Assembly: GCA_000403215.2 (NCBI GenBank) | Contig: KE159527.1 | Location: 107,497 to 171,496, forward strand | Reading direction: 5' to 3' | From: Lachnospiraceae bacterium A4 | GTDB lineage: Bacteria; Bacillota; Clostridia; Lachnospirales; Lachnospiraceae | DNA length: 64,000 nt | Shown here: positions 17,728 through 27,400 of the stretch, piece after piece | How positions within the stretch are numbered: position 1 is the stretch's first letter | Layout of the letters: each line of letters begins with the position of its first letter | The notes under the pieces: generated by a model | Told to the model about the DNA's origin: nothing | What the model saw: only the letters and a program-made list of their open reading frames with translations | Databases searched by the model: none | Translations under genes and position numbers: made by a program

Positions 17728-19464
17728 CTAACCAATCAGGCACTCTTTGCCCTTAAATGCAAAACCGTACTTCTTGATCTGCTCTGGGACAAATCCTTCC
17801 GCAATCAGTTTGGCATCATACAGCTTCTCGTCCATTTGGGAATGGGCATTCGCAACTGTCTGTGCAAGATCTTTTTCCTTCAAGGGCTTATGCACCTTAA
17901 ACTCAATGATGTAGGCACAGTCCCTCTCCCTGTTTTTGGGCGTCAGCATGATATCATACCGTCCAAAACCGCTTTCCCTGTTCGATGTGATCTCAAATCT
18001 TCCCGCAAGCTCAACCATCAGCCCCAGTACAAAACCGTGATAAAACCGTTCGGGCGCGTCGTCCTCCGACACATTTTTTGCAATATCAAAACTGGAAAAA
18101 CTGTGCAGTGCGATTTTATTCATAAACTCATTCATCTCATCTACGTCATTTACAAGAAGTGCTTTGATGAAATTATTGTATGGCATCTCAGTATTTCCAC
18201 CAAACCAGCTTTTCACCATCTTGCGAAACATTCGTCTTACTTCAAAATTCGTGATTGCCAGCGTGTACCATACATCGCCTTCTTCACCTACACCTTCCTC
18301 GTCCTCCTCCAAAGTTCTAACATTTAATACTTTCAGATAACCTGTTGCGAGCAGGAGACTCCACAATGCATCTGCGCTGCCGTTTAACTGGTCAAATACA
18401 ATTTTTTCGTCAATTTCCGCTTCAAAACTTTTCCCTTGAAGGAGACCTTCCATTGTCTTTTTAATCTCCGGCGTCCCTTTTTGAATCAACTTGCTCACAA
18501 GTCCGTTTCCGCTGGTGTTTGACCAGTAGGTATCATATCTTCCTTGTTTCTTAATAAATGACGCTATAGACCACGGGTTATAGATGTCTGTACAGGTACC
18601 AAACGTAAATCCGTCATACCATCGCTTTACTTTCTCTTTCTGATCTCCTAATCCAGCAGCTTCAAGCGCCGCAAAAACTTCTTTTTCTGTAAAGCCAAAA
18701 GATGCAGCATATTCACAGGAAGTCGTTGATATGACATCAAGATTATTCATACCAGTGAAAATGCTCTCTTTTGCTACCCTTGTTACTCCTGTGATCAATC
18801 CACGTTCAAGATATTCATTTGTCTTGAATGTAGCGTTAAACAGACCACTAAAGAAGCTTGCAGCCTCCTCCCAATAACCAGAAATCCACGCTTCCTGCAT
18901 TGGGGTATCATATTCATCTAAAAGAATGATTACTTTTTCACCATAACAACGCTGCATAAAACCTGCCATTGAATGTATTGCACCAGCAGCCAGTTCAGCG
19001 TTCATTCCGATTTGAATACTGTTAAAGTAATTTCGTTCATTATCACTTAACAAACTTATTGAAAGCATGTAATCATTCTCGTTATATAAATCAGAAATTT
19101 CTTTTGTGATCTTAAAAAGCATCTCCTTATATGTCGCTGCTTTCACATTCGCAAAGCTCAAAAAGATTACAGGAAAAGTTCCTTGCAGCTTTCTGTATGC
19201 ATATTCCCCGTCGGGAGATTGTTCTTTCCATATGGACAAGCCTTCAAACAGGTCACTTCTGCCAGCGTATTTTGTTGAGAAGAAACACGCTGTCATACTC
19301 ATATTCAATGTCTTTCCAAACCTGCGCGGACGGGTAATCAGCGTCACTTGATCTGCATTTTCCCACCATTCCCTGATGAAATCTGTCTTGTCAATATAGA
19401 ATATCTGTTTTGTTCTGACTACCGCAAAGTCCTGATAACCCAGCCCAGCCCTGTTTTCATTCAT
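17728..19464 (-). CDS. AAA-ATPase fused to a PD-(D/E)XK nuclease domain (DUF1703-type)
   Basis: A 578-residue protein of the large clostridial/bacteroidal AAA-ATPase-like family. The N terminus (GLGYQDF, FYIDKTDFI) leads to a Walker A variant, RPRRFGKT, near residue 50. Walker B is IILLDEYDTP. A PD-(D/E)XK nuclease domain lies at the C terminus (GRYDIML ... IIEFKVHK). It ends GFAFKGKECLIG. It is closely related to the gene at 36640-38343 (shared N terminus, ARFYHGFVLGLMVELAGRF-like stretch and C-terminal ending) and more distantly to 58757-60349. The biological role of the family is unknown; mobility or defence has been proposed because copies vary between strains. GGAGGG lies 6 bases before the ATG. 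Confidence 0.85.
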   Translation of the reverse strand: MNENRAGLGYQDFAVVRTKQIFYIDKTDFIREWWENADQVTLITRPRRFGKTLNMSMTACFFSTKYAGRSDLFEGLSIWKEQSPDGEYAYRKLQGTFPVIFLSFANVKAATYKEMLFKITKEISDLYNENDYMLSISLLSDNERNYFNSIQIGMNAELAAGAIHSMAGFMQRCYGEKVIILLDEYDTPMQEAWISGYWEEAASFFSGLFNATFKTNEYLERGLITGVTRVAKESIFTGMNNLDVISTTSCEYAASFGFTEKEVFAALEAAGLGDQKEKVKRWYDGFTFGTCTDIYNPWSIASFIKKQGRYDTYWSNTSGNGLVSKLIQKGTPEIKKTMEGLLQGKSFEAEIDEKIVFDQLNGSADALWSLLLATGYLKVLNVRTLEEDEEGVGEEGDVWYTLAITNFEVRRMFRKMVKSWFGGNTEMPYNNFIKALLVNDVDEMNEFMNKIALHSFSSFDIAKNVSEDDAPERFYHGFVLGLMVELAGRFEITSNRESGFGRYDIMLTPKNRERDCAYIIEFKVHKPLKEKDLAQTVANAHSQMDEKLYDAKLIAEGFVPEQIKKYGFAFKGKECLIG

Positions 19465-19524
19465 GCAGCGCCCTCCATTGTACGGAAACCATTTCCCAAC
19501 GCCCCTTCTAATTCCTCAGTTCAT

Positions 19525-20331
19525 CTATCTGTTCATATTTGCGAAATTCATAAAGCTGTCCTCTCCGCCCGGCTCAGAGCTGGCTACCCTGACAGCCACA
19601 AATTTTGCACCTTGCGCCACGGCCGCATCAAGTTTATTCTTTCCCGCACAGAGCGTAAAAATACCGCCTTTTTCAGTGACTTCTATATCCCCGTCTGCGA
19701 TTGCTTCTCCAGCAGCGCCCTTTTCCGGCACTTTGACTGACGAGGGATTCAGCTCCATCATTTTGTCAAAGTCCCCATTTTGGTATGCTGCCATTTTGTC
19801 CAAGATTTCCCGAACAAGCTCTTCCGGCGCCGCGTTTGTGCTTTCTATCACAAGGTTGTAATTGCTCATATCGTAGTAATCAATGTCATAAATCTCTTTA
19901 TATCGCACTGTCTCAAGCTTTTGTCTGTTGATTAGTGCCTTTCTGCAAGCAGCCTGCGTTTCATAGGACTCTGAGTTTGCGCGGAGACTGTCGTTGAACA
20001 CTCTGCGGCTCGCCTCGTCAAGATCTGTGATGATAAACACTTTGAAGCTCTTTGGCGCAAAGTGCCACGCAAGACGCGAATCAAATACAACGCGATCGCG
20101 CTCTTCACCGATTCTGGTGGTCGTATCATCAATCATCTTGTCTACAGAATGGTCCCCCCGGCTTGCCGCCTCATTGACCTGCTTATTAAACTCCTCGACA
20201 GACAAGCCCTGTTCCATCGCAAGCTGCCTGAATATATTTCCTGTAGATGAATATTCATATCCCTGCTCTTTGAGTATTTTTGCCACACTGGACTTACCGC
20301 TTCCGAGATTTCCTGTGATTGTAATATTCAT
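19525..20331 (-). CDS. Cytidylate-kinase-like P-loop protein with extra C-terminal domain
   Basis: A 268-residue protein. Residues 1-190 resemble (d)CMP kinases: Walker A GNLGSGKSS near the N terminus, STGNIFR at the NMP-binding position, RVVFDSRLAWHF, and a DYYDMSNYNLVI stretch near the end of the kinase fold. Residues beyond about 195 form an extension, with a final stretch (GGIFTLCAGKNKLDAAVAQGA) that normal cytidylate kinases lack. It probably phosphorylates a nucleoside monophosphate or a related small molecule, but the true substrate is uncertain. AGGAG lies 9 bases before the ATG. It is 24 bases downstream of a discoidin-like gene on the same strand, so the two may be co-transcribed. 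Confidence 0.65.
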   Translation of the reverse strand: MNITITGNLGSGKSSVAKILKEQGYEYSSTGNIFRQLAMEQGLSVEEFNKQVNEAASRGDHSVDKMIDDTTTRIGEERDRVVFDSRLAWHFAPKSFKVFIITDLDEASRRVFNDSLRANSESYETQAACRKALINRQKLETVRYKEIYDIDYYDMSNYNLVIESTNAAPEELVREILDKMAAYQNGDFDKMMELNPSSVKVPEKGAAGEAIADGDIEVTEKGGIFTLCAGKNKLDAAVAQGAKFVAVRVASSEPGGEDSFMNFANMNR

Positions 20332-20355
20332 ATTCCAACTCTCCTTTATGCCTTT

Positions 20356-21141
20356 TTAGCCAACTACTGTACCATACACTTCTAGCTGTGTCAATGCAGG
20401 AAATGGGGATTGTGTCTCTGCTTTGATCAGATTCTTGAACTCTACCCAAGTGACAGTTCTCTTCTCAAAAGTAACCTCTTGTCCCGTCGCAAGTTTTTTC
20501 AGGTTTACTGTCACAGCGCTTCCGTCTGAAAAAGCGAGCGTGACTTCCTTCCACCAGTTATCATGCGGAAAATCAGCCCGAAGATAGATGATTACCTTGT
20601 CGGTCTCAATCTCACGTCCAAAGTCTATCTTCAAACATGCATTCGGGTCACGGTTGATTCCCCATGAAGCATACGGCCATTCTCCATGAGAGCTGTTTGC
20701 CTTCACGCCATCAATCGCATTTCTGGCTGCAAACACCGCCTCATTTCTGGTTTCCACGTTGGCAGAGGCATGTGGGAACGAATTGATATTCTCATGGCTG
20801 TCATATACATTGAGCGCGTGATTCCGGTATGCCACAATCTCCTCCTTTGCTGCATACCGCGCATAGATATAATGACAGCTTCCTGCAAATGCCTTGGGCG
20901 AATATCCGCGTCTTGCCTCGCCAAACGGAACAATGATATCCACATTGCCCTTCACGTAAATCAGCGCTGTCCCCATCGCATCATCTGCCTGAAATACAAA
21001 ATACCGCGGCTCGCCAAAATACTCGAGCACAATCCTGTCGCCCTCCTCATACGCAGAGGTTGCCACCAGCGTTACTTCCTCCTTGCCCCGCTCGACAAAC
21101 TTTGTCTCACCGGCTGCCTTTACTACTTTAATTGAAAACAT
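20356..21141 (-). CDS. Cytoplasmic protein with C-terminal discoidin (F5/8 C)-like domain
   Basis: A 261-residue protein starting MFSIKVVKA. The ATG at 21141 is preceded by GGAAGGAG at 8 bases and is preferred over an upstream in-frame start inside the preceding gene. The N-terminal half is a beta-rich domain of unknown type. From about residue 135 the order of motifs (AIDGVKANSSHGEWP, SWGINRDPNACLKIDFG, DKVIIYLRADFPHDNWW) is that of an F5/8-type-C carbohydrate-binding domain, normally found on secreted glycosidases. There is no signal peptide here. A sugar-recognition role is plausible but the partner and substrate are unknown. Confidence 0.6.
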   Translation of the reverse strand: MFSIKVVKAAGETKFVERGKEEVTLVATSAYEEGDRIVLEYFGEPRYFVFQADDAMGTALIYVKGNVDIIVPFGEARRGYSPKAFAGSCHYIYARYAAKEEIVAYRNHALNVYDSHENINSFPHASANVETRNEAVFAARNAIDGVKANSSHGEWPYASWGINRDPNACLKIDFGREIETDKVIIYLRADFPHDNWWKEVTLAFSDGSAVTVNLKKLATGQEVTFEKRTVTWVEFKNLIKAETQSPFPALTQLEVYGTVVG

Positions 21142-21166
21142 GCCATTTTCTCCTTCCCTTGATTGA

Positions 21167-22288
21167 TTATGGATTGCATCGTTTACAAGGCTCATAGCCC
21201 TGTTCTATAATTGAACTCCTGCTCTCTGACGAATCCTCGCGGTTCTCATCTTCGGGCAGCGCATTGCAGGAGGGCTTATGAAATTTGTTTGATTTTGTAT
21301 TTAAAATATATGTCACTTCGTCTTTGGCAGCCTCGCTTTTTCCGGCAGAAGGCTTGGTATGATTCCAGACAGCACCTGTTCCATTTGGTTCTCCCGCCTG
21401 CCATGTATCGGACTCAGGAACACTAAAGGTTATCTTCTCCCCGTCGGAGGTGGCGATTATCGTACCTTCTTCATCTGTCCGGTAGACCTTTACGCCATTC
21501 ATACGGAATGTGTTGAGTGTCTGTGCGTGCGGGTGGCCGTAAGAATTATCTTCGCCGCAGCTAATAACTGCACTCGAAGGGCTGACAGCCTCAAAAAATT
21601 TCTCGGAAGTGGCTGTCCTGCTGCCGTGATGCCCTGCCTTGTACACGTCCGCCGAAATATCCAGACCATTTTCCAGAATATCCTGCTCCGCATCTTCTTC
21701 TGCGTCTCCTGTAAACAGAAAACGGTTTTTCCCGTTCTGAAGCAAGAGCGCAATTGACGCATCATTCGGATTACGATAAGTATTATTGGGCGCTAAAATC
21801 GTAAACTCGGCTGTTCCCAAAGAATACTTTGTGCCCACCTTGGGCGTTGTCTGCTTCAGGCGCTTGTTATCCAGTGCCTGTATCAGCTTCATATATGTCT
21901 TATTATCTTTTTCATAATTGGATGTGAAAACTTTGTCAATCTGAAACTTGGTGATGATGACTGGCGCCCCGCCAATATGGTCTGAATCCGGGTGTGTCAG
22001 AATCAGATAATCCAGCTTGTCAATTTTCTGTTTTTGCAGGTAATTTTGTATTGCGGTTCCCTTCGTCGCTTCACCGGTGTCGATTAACATGGCGTGTCCT
22101 TCACATGTAATCAGCGTCGAGTCCCCTTGCCCGACATCAATAAAATGCACCTCCATGGTGCCTGCCTTGGCGTCTTGTTTTTCGTCCCCGGACGCTTGGG
22201 ACATCTTCGTATTCACAATCGTTCCAGCGCCAATGAGTACTGCTGCCGCCATCAAAAAATTCAACAATTGCCTATATACTTTTTTCAT
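21167..22288 (-). CDS. Secreted ComEC-like metallo-beta-lactamase-fold hydrolase with C-terminal cysteine motif
   Basis: A 373-residue protein with an N-terminal signal or anchor helix (about 8-28). Its MBL-fold domain is of the ComEC/Rec2 C-terminal type: HFIDVGQGDS near 50, the metal site THPDSDHIGG near 100, FTGDAEEDAE, and AGHHGS. Such domains hydrolyse phosphoesters, often in nucleic acid, outside the membrane. A Ser/Asn-rich linker joins a C-terminal module with SNKFHKPSC and GYEPCKRC, a Cys/His pattern also seen in Ada-like and competence-related proteins, perhaps a metal or DNA-binding site. Its own strong AGGAGG site precedes the ATG. It may act in DNA uptake or extracellular DNA use; no transporter parts of ComEC are present. 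Confidence 0.8.
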   Translation of the reverse strand: MKKVYRQLLNFLMAAAVLIGAGTIVNTKMSQASGDEKQDAKAGTMEVHFIDVGQGDSTLITCEGHAMLIDTGEATKGTAIQNYLQKQKIDKLDYLILTHPDSDHIGGAPVIITKFQIDKVFTSNYEKDNKTYMKLIQALDNKRLKQTTPKVGTKYSLGTAEFTILAPNNTYRNPNDASIALLLQNGKNRFLFTGDAEEDAEQDILENGLDISADVYKAGHHGSRTATSEKFFEAVSPSSAVISCGEDNSYGHPHAQTLNTFRMNGVKVYRTDEEGTIIATSDGEKITFSVPESDTWQAGEPNGTGAVWNHTKPSAGKSEAAKDEVTYILNTKSNKFHKPSCNALPEDENREDSSESRSSIIEQGYEPCKRCNP

Positions 22289-22385
22289 ATGTACCTCCTT
22301 TTTATAAATATTATATAGTGCTTCCTGTGATGTTGCAAGCTATTTTCTCGCGCAGTCCACTCCTCTGTGTTTCTGTAATTCCATC

Positions 22386-22414
22386 TTGACTTTTCTTGCA
22401 AAGAATACTATAAT
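22386..22414 (+). promoter_or_regulatory. Sigma-70-type promoter of the TetR gene
   Basis: Near-consensus -35 TTGACT at 22386-22391 and -10 TATAAT at 22409-22414 with 17 bases between them, 31 bases before the TetR start codon. Confidence 0.85.
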
Positions 22415-22426
22415 GAACGTTGTTCA
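22414..22426 (+). promoter_or_regulatory. Probable TetR-family operator
   Basis: Inverted repeat TGAAC-GTT-GTTCA overlapping the last base of the -10 box and the transcription start of the TetR gene. The position is ideal for autorepression by the TetR protein encoded next. Binding is inferred. Confidence 0.6.
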
Positions 22427-22445
22427 GTATGAAAGGAGGCCGTGT

Positions 22446-23003
22446 ATGAATACCATTATTACTTCCAAAGAAGCGATTTTAGAACAGAGCCGGCAGCTCG
22501 TGGCGGCAAAGGGCTGGCCAGCCGTCAGTATTCGGACTGTCGCCGCAGCCTGCAACGTTTCAGTGGGTTCCATCTACAACTATTTTGCGTCCAAATCTGA
22601 TTTAGTCACTGCCACAGTGGAAAGTATCTGGCATGAGATTTTCCACTTTTCTGAGCGTCAGACAGAATTTGACAGTTTTACAGACTGTGTGCAGTGGATT
22701 TTTGACAGCATAAAAACAGGCAGCGAAAAATATCCGGGCTTTTTCGCCTCGCACTCGATGCATTTTTTAGAAAATGACAAAACTGATGGAAAACAGAGAA
22801 TGTCACAAGCGTGGGAACACATTCAGGAAGAACTCTGCTGTGTATTAGAAAAAGACAAAAAAATCCGCCCCGATGCTTTTGACGAAGCACTAACGGCACA
22901 GAAATTTGCAGACCTTATATTTTCGCTGGTTCTTTCCGCACTGCTGCGCCAAAATTATGACAGCAGCAGTATTCTGGAAATCATTAAGCGGACTATTTAT
23001 TAA
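22446..23003 (+). CDS. TetR-family transcriptional regulator
   Basis: A 185-residue protein. I place the start at the ATG at 22446 because AGGAGG lies 8 bases upstream and because the promoter and operator occupy the sequence before it. The N-terminal helix-turn-helix (about 10-55: VSIRTVAAACNVSVGSIYNYFASKSDLV) is typical of TetR regulators. The C-terminal ligand-binding part is helical and not assignable to a ligand class. It precedes a membrane protein gene by 19 bases and probably represses both genes through the TGAAC-N3-GTTCA site. Confidence 0.9.
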   Translation: MNTIITSKEAILEQSRQLVAAKGWPAVSIRTVAAACNVSVGSIYNYFASKSDLVTATVESIWHEIFHFSERQTEFDSFTDCVQWIFDSIKTGSEKYPGFFASHSMHFLENDKTDGKQRMSQAWEHIQEELCCVLEKDKKIRPDAFDEALTAQKFADLIFSLVLSALLRQNYDSSSILEIIKRTIY

Positions 23004-23022
23004 TTTTTAGGAGGAAAAAATT

Positions 23023-23685
23023 ATGCAGGCTATCGTAGAAACTTTATTTGACGCCGTTTATCTCGTCACCGTCATCACCCTTGGCATCATCATGATTCTA
23101 AAAAGCGCCGGGCGCAGACAATACTGGCTGTTTGGCATTATGGCAGTCGTGCTGGGGCTTGGCGACTCCTTCCACCTCGTTCCGCGCGCACTTGCGCTGT
23201 GCACGACTGGACTGGAAAACTATACCGCTGCCCTTGGCGCCGGCAAGCTCATCACCTCTGTCACGATGACCGTTTTCTACATTCTCCTGTACTATGTATG
23301 GAGAAACCGCTATCACATTACTGGGAAAAATGGGATAACGGCTGCCGTGTACCTGTTGTCTGTACTGCGCATTGTTCTATGTCTCTGCCCGCAAAACAGG
23401 TGGCTGCGCCCAAATCCCCCTCTTGCATGGGGAATTTACCGCAACATTCCCTTTGCGCTGTTTGGCCTGCTTATTATCATACTGTTTTTTCAGGAAGCGA
23501 GACGGCAGCATGACACTGCTTTCCAGTACATGTGGCTGACGATTGTTCTGAGTTTTGGGTTTTATATTCCTGTCGTACTCTGGGCAGACGTAATTCCCAT
23601 GATTGGAATGCTCATGATTCCCAAAACCTGCGCCTATGTATGGACTGTCCTGATTGGCTATCGCGCAATGCGCAGCGAAAACTGA
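23023..23685 (+). CDS. Polytopic membrane protein, TetR-linked
   Basis: A 220-residue protein with about seven hydrophobic helices, starting with LVTVITLGIIMIL near 14 and including FYILLYYVW and ALFGLLIIILFF. No transporter signature is recognised. AGGAGG precedes the ATG. It is the second gene of the TetR operon, so it probably handles or responds to the compound sensed by the regulator, for example as an exporter; this is inference. Its stop codon is two bases from the stop of the convergent response-regulator gene. Confidence 0.75.
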   Translation: MQAIVETLFDAVYLVTVITLGIIMILKSAGRRQYWLFGIMAVVLGLGDSFHLVPRALALCTTGLENYTAALGAGKLITSVTMTVFYILLYYVWRNRYHITGKNGITAAVYLLSVLRIVLCLCPQNRWLRPNPPLAWGIYRNIPFALFGLLIIILFFQEARRQHDTAFQYMWLTIVLSFGFYIPVVLWADVIPMIGMLMIPKTCAYVWTVLIGYRAMRSEN

Positions 23686-23687
23686 TG

Positions 23688-24467
23688 TCAAGGCGTTTCA
23701 TTTAAAATTTTTTCAATTTCCTGAAGCAGCCGTTCCTTCACTGGCGGCTTCAGGAAATATCCTGCCGGTTTTAATTTCAATACCGCCTCGATATTTTCCC
23801 GGTTATTGATCGCCGTCAAAAACACTACTGGAATACTTGTCAGCTCTTCATCGGCGCGTATCATTTCCAAGGTCATCTTTCCGTCACAGACAGGCATCTC
23901 ATAGTCTAACAAAATTAAATCTGGTCTTTTTTTACCAATCGAAGTCATTGCCTGCGCGCCGGAAATCGCTAGAGCAACCTCATAAGTATCTTCTAACATT
24001 GCCTTGATTGTCCTAAGCGCTGTACCGTTGTCATCGACCACCAGAATCCGCTTTTTCCCGCTGTGCTCTTTGTTTTTGTCACGCGCCTCCTGCTCGACGC
24101 TTGTCTCCTCCAGCCCAAGCCGTCTGCACACTGCATTCATAATCGCCGTATTCTCCACTGGACGAATCAGATTTTCAAACTGCTCTCCTTCATAGTATTT
24201 AAAGAATTTGCCGCTCTCCTCTTTCGTTCCGATGGTCAGAACTGGAATCTGTGCATACTGGTCACTCAGCAGAAAAAAGATAGAGGTGTCAATGTCATAG
24301 GCGCCAATCAGGCTGATCAGCACCAGATCAGGGTTGACGATTTTTAACATGCCCTCCAAAACGCCTGCATTCTCCGAGCAGAGCTGCACATGAAAGTACT
24401 GGGACAAAAATTGATTCGTCTCGTTCACCACCGTGTTAAACTTTCCGATTAATAGTATTTTTTTCAT
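23688..24467 (-). CDS. Response regulator with pseudo-receiver plus receiver, no output domain
   Basis: A 259-residue protein. Residues about 1-105 fold like a receiver but lack the phospho-acceptor (LVLISLIG in place of an Asp). A linker rich in Glu and Lys follows. Residues about 140-258 form an intact receiver: VVDDNG acidic pair, phospho-acceptor in ILLDYEMP, FLTA, and K in FLKPPV. There is no DNA-binding or enzymatic domain. It lies 18 bases downstream of a hybrid histidine kinase and is probably its dedicated receiver, passing phosphate on or acting through protein contacts. GGAGG precedes the ATG. Confidence 0.85.
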   Translation of the reverse strand: MKKILLIGKFNTVVNETNQFLSQYFHVQLCSENAGVLEGMLKIVNPDLVLISLIGAYDIDTSIFFLLSDQYAQIPVLTIGTKEESGKFFKYYEGEQFENLIRPVENTAIMNAVCRRLGLEETSVEQEARDKNKEHSGKKRILVVDDNGTALRTIKAMLEDTYEVALAISGAQAMTSIGKKRPDLILLDYEMPVCDGKMTLEMIRADEELTSIPVVFLTAINNRENIEAVLKLKPAGYFLKPPVKERLLQEIEKILNETP

Positions 24468-24485
24468 TTCGTCCTCCCATTCGTA

Positions 24486-27400
24486 TTATCCTGCCATTTT
24501 TTCTGACAATAAATTTGCAAGGCGTTCTGTTTCCTCTGGGTCCAGATTGGTCACTGCCTCCGCAAGCTTTTGAATCTCCTGCCAGATTTCTGCTGGAAAA
24601 TCATAGTCGCGCAACTGTCTGACGCACTCGTCCGCTTTGTCAATCTCCATCTCCTGCATACTGACGCGCACCATTTCCACAAGCGCCCGTATCACCGAAT
24701 AGTCGGTAACTTCCTTCCCCTGTGTGCTTCCGATACCAAATACCCCTTGTAATTTTAGCCGGTAACTGCGCCATTCCTCCAGAAAAATTGCCGTCATAGA
24801 TAAAATCACTTCTATTCTACCATCTTTTGCCGCAGATTCCAATACCCTAGCAATACCCGACAATGAGATGATGCCAATTGTCGCCGCAAGGCTCTTCATC
24901 GCATGTACCTGAATGCGGTACGGCTCTGGATTCTTCTCTTCTGTACACTGTCTGTATGCCCGTTCCAGACAATCCGCCGCCGAGTCAATCTGATCATAAA
25001 ATTCCCTGACAGTATAGGCAAGCAGCTCGTATTCTGGCAGATGCAGCCATGCATAATTCCAGTCAAGCCCCTCCACAAAAGGCAGCTCCTCCAAAGGCAG
25101 CGCTGCCGCTTCCTGCGCTTCTGGCTTTTTGACGGGTTCCCTGACAGTGCACAGCAATGCCTCCGGCAGCATTTTTAGCAGCATTGCCTCTAGTTTATCC
25201 GGCACGATAGGTTTGGACAAGAAATCATCAAATCCCTCTGAAAGATACGCCTCCTTCGCCCCGGACACGGCGTTTGCGGTCAGCACGACAACGGGGGTAT
25301 CCTTGCACGGATATTCAGGCAAAGCCTTCATGCAGTGCAGTGTCTCCACGCCGTCCATCTCGGGCATCATATGATCCAGAAAGATCAGGTCAAACTGATT
25401 TTCCTGAACCAGTTGCAGGCACTCTGCACCCGATGCAGCCTCCGTTACCTGAATCGCGGTCTCTTTTAACAGATTTCGCAGCACCTTGCGGTTCACCACA
25501 TTGTCGTCCACCACCAGAAGCTTTGCATCAGGCGCATAAAGTGCAGCTTCATAGTGAAAATCCTGTGCCATCTGCTGTACATTTGATGCAAAATCTCCAA
25601 TCGGCGTATCGTCTATAATCTTCTGCTCAAGCTCAAAATAAAACTTTGAACCCTTTCCGTAAGTGCTCTCAACATGCAGCCTGCTGCCCAGCAGCGCAAG
25701 CAGTTGAATCGTGATGCTCATTCCCAGTCCAGTGCCTTCAATATTGCGGTTTTTGTCCTCCTCAATCCGCTCAAACTCTGCGGAGAGCTTGGGCAAATCC
25801 TCCGCTTTGATGCCAATTCCTGTATCCTCTACCTCAAAATACAGCAACGCTGTCTCGTTCATGACACGGCTATGAACCCGCAGCCAGACGGTGCCCTCAT
25901 GCGTGTACTTGACTGCATTAGTCAAAATATTAATTAAAATCTGGCGTATCCGCACATCGTCCCCATACAGGCGGGAAGGGATTTGGGCGTCTGCCTCCAC
26001 CTCTAAGCTCAGCCCCTTGTCCGCCGCCCGCTGCGAGGTCATATTGACCAAATCGTGAATCAGGCTGCTGATATCATACTCAACTGGCACAATTTCCATT
26101 TTCCCAGAATCTATCTTGGAAAAATCCAGAATATCATTGATCAATGACAGCAGCGACTGGCCAGCCGTATAAATGTCCATCGCGTACTCCCTGACATTCT
26201 GTTCTTTCGACTCCCGCAGAATCATCTCGTCCATGCCGAGCACCGCATTAATCGGAGTACGAATCTCATGGGACATTTGTGCGAGAAATTTTCCCTTTGC
26301 TTCATTTGCAGCAAGCGCCTCATGCCTTGCGAGATCTGCGTCCTTGTTCGCCTTCTCCAACAGTTTATTCTGTAATTCCGCCGCCCTTATTTTTTCTTCT
26401 GCGTCGAATCTGTATTCCTTTGAAATCTGTAAAATATGCAGAACTGTAAACATCATGCCGGACGAAGTCATGCCATGCAGCCCCGCCACTGTCGCATAAG
26501 AATACATGGAAAACGCATTCAGAAGGACTTTTCCCACTTCTCCTGCCAGCAGCATAAAGACAGACAGAACTGATAATGCCATTTGATAACGGCTGCTTTT
26601 GTTCTTCATTTGCAGCAGACTGATTATGCCTGTCACGCAGGCCAGCCCCACGACTGCTGTCGAAATATCCGCCATTTGTACGAGCTTCCAGCCTCCCAGC
26701 CATTCGAGTAAAATCTGTATGACAGCATTGCAGCTAACCACACACAGCAACGCTGCAAAACGGCGCGGATAAAGACTGCGCAGATTTTGCTCGAAATAGA
26801 GTGCCAGAAAAAGCGGAAGCATCAGCATCAGATACTCTTGTATCACATAGGCTTCGCGCATATCAAAAAAGAGATTCAGCGTGTATGTTCCTATAAAACT
26901 GTAAACGCCTGCCGTCAAGCCAAACAGTCCCAGATACAGCTCTCCCCGGCTTGGCTGGCTGGTGTACCAGCGTATCATCGCAAGTACAAACATAATCATC
27001 GCCGTAATCACAATCAGCAGACAACAGACAATGTCCGTCAAGTTGCTGCCGACCAGTCCAACGACAAACGTGCTGTTTATTTCAGCTATCATACCACCAA
27101 GCAGAATCTCGCGTTCCTGCTCTAAAACAGTCAGTTCAATACAGAGTTGTCTCTCCGCGGCGTCGTCCTCTGTAATATCGGGAATATACACATAATACTG
27201 CCCTTCCCCGGTATCCTCCTGCGGTTCCTGCGGATAAAGTACTTCTCCGTCCAGCAAGACGCGCACGGCTGCATTTTCAGCCGAAAACTTCAGCGTCAGA
27301 TCAGCGTATTCTTCTGACAGTGTATTTTCAAAAATAATCGTCTCAGACGCCTGTATTTTCCCCGAGTAGGGCAGCGTCACTGCCACCTTCTCCGCGCTGT

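Noticed and set aside
22386-22445. Earlier TetR start at 22386
   Set aside because: This stretch is the promoter and operator; AGGAGG and ATG at 22446 give the true start.
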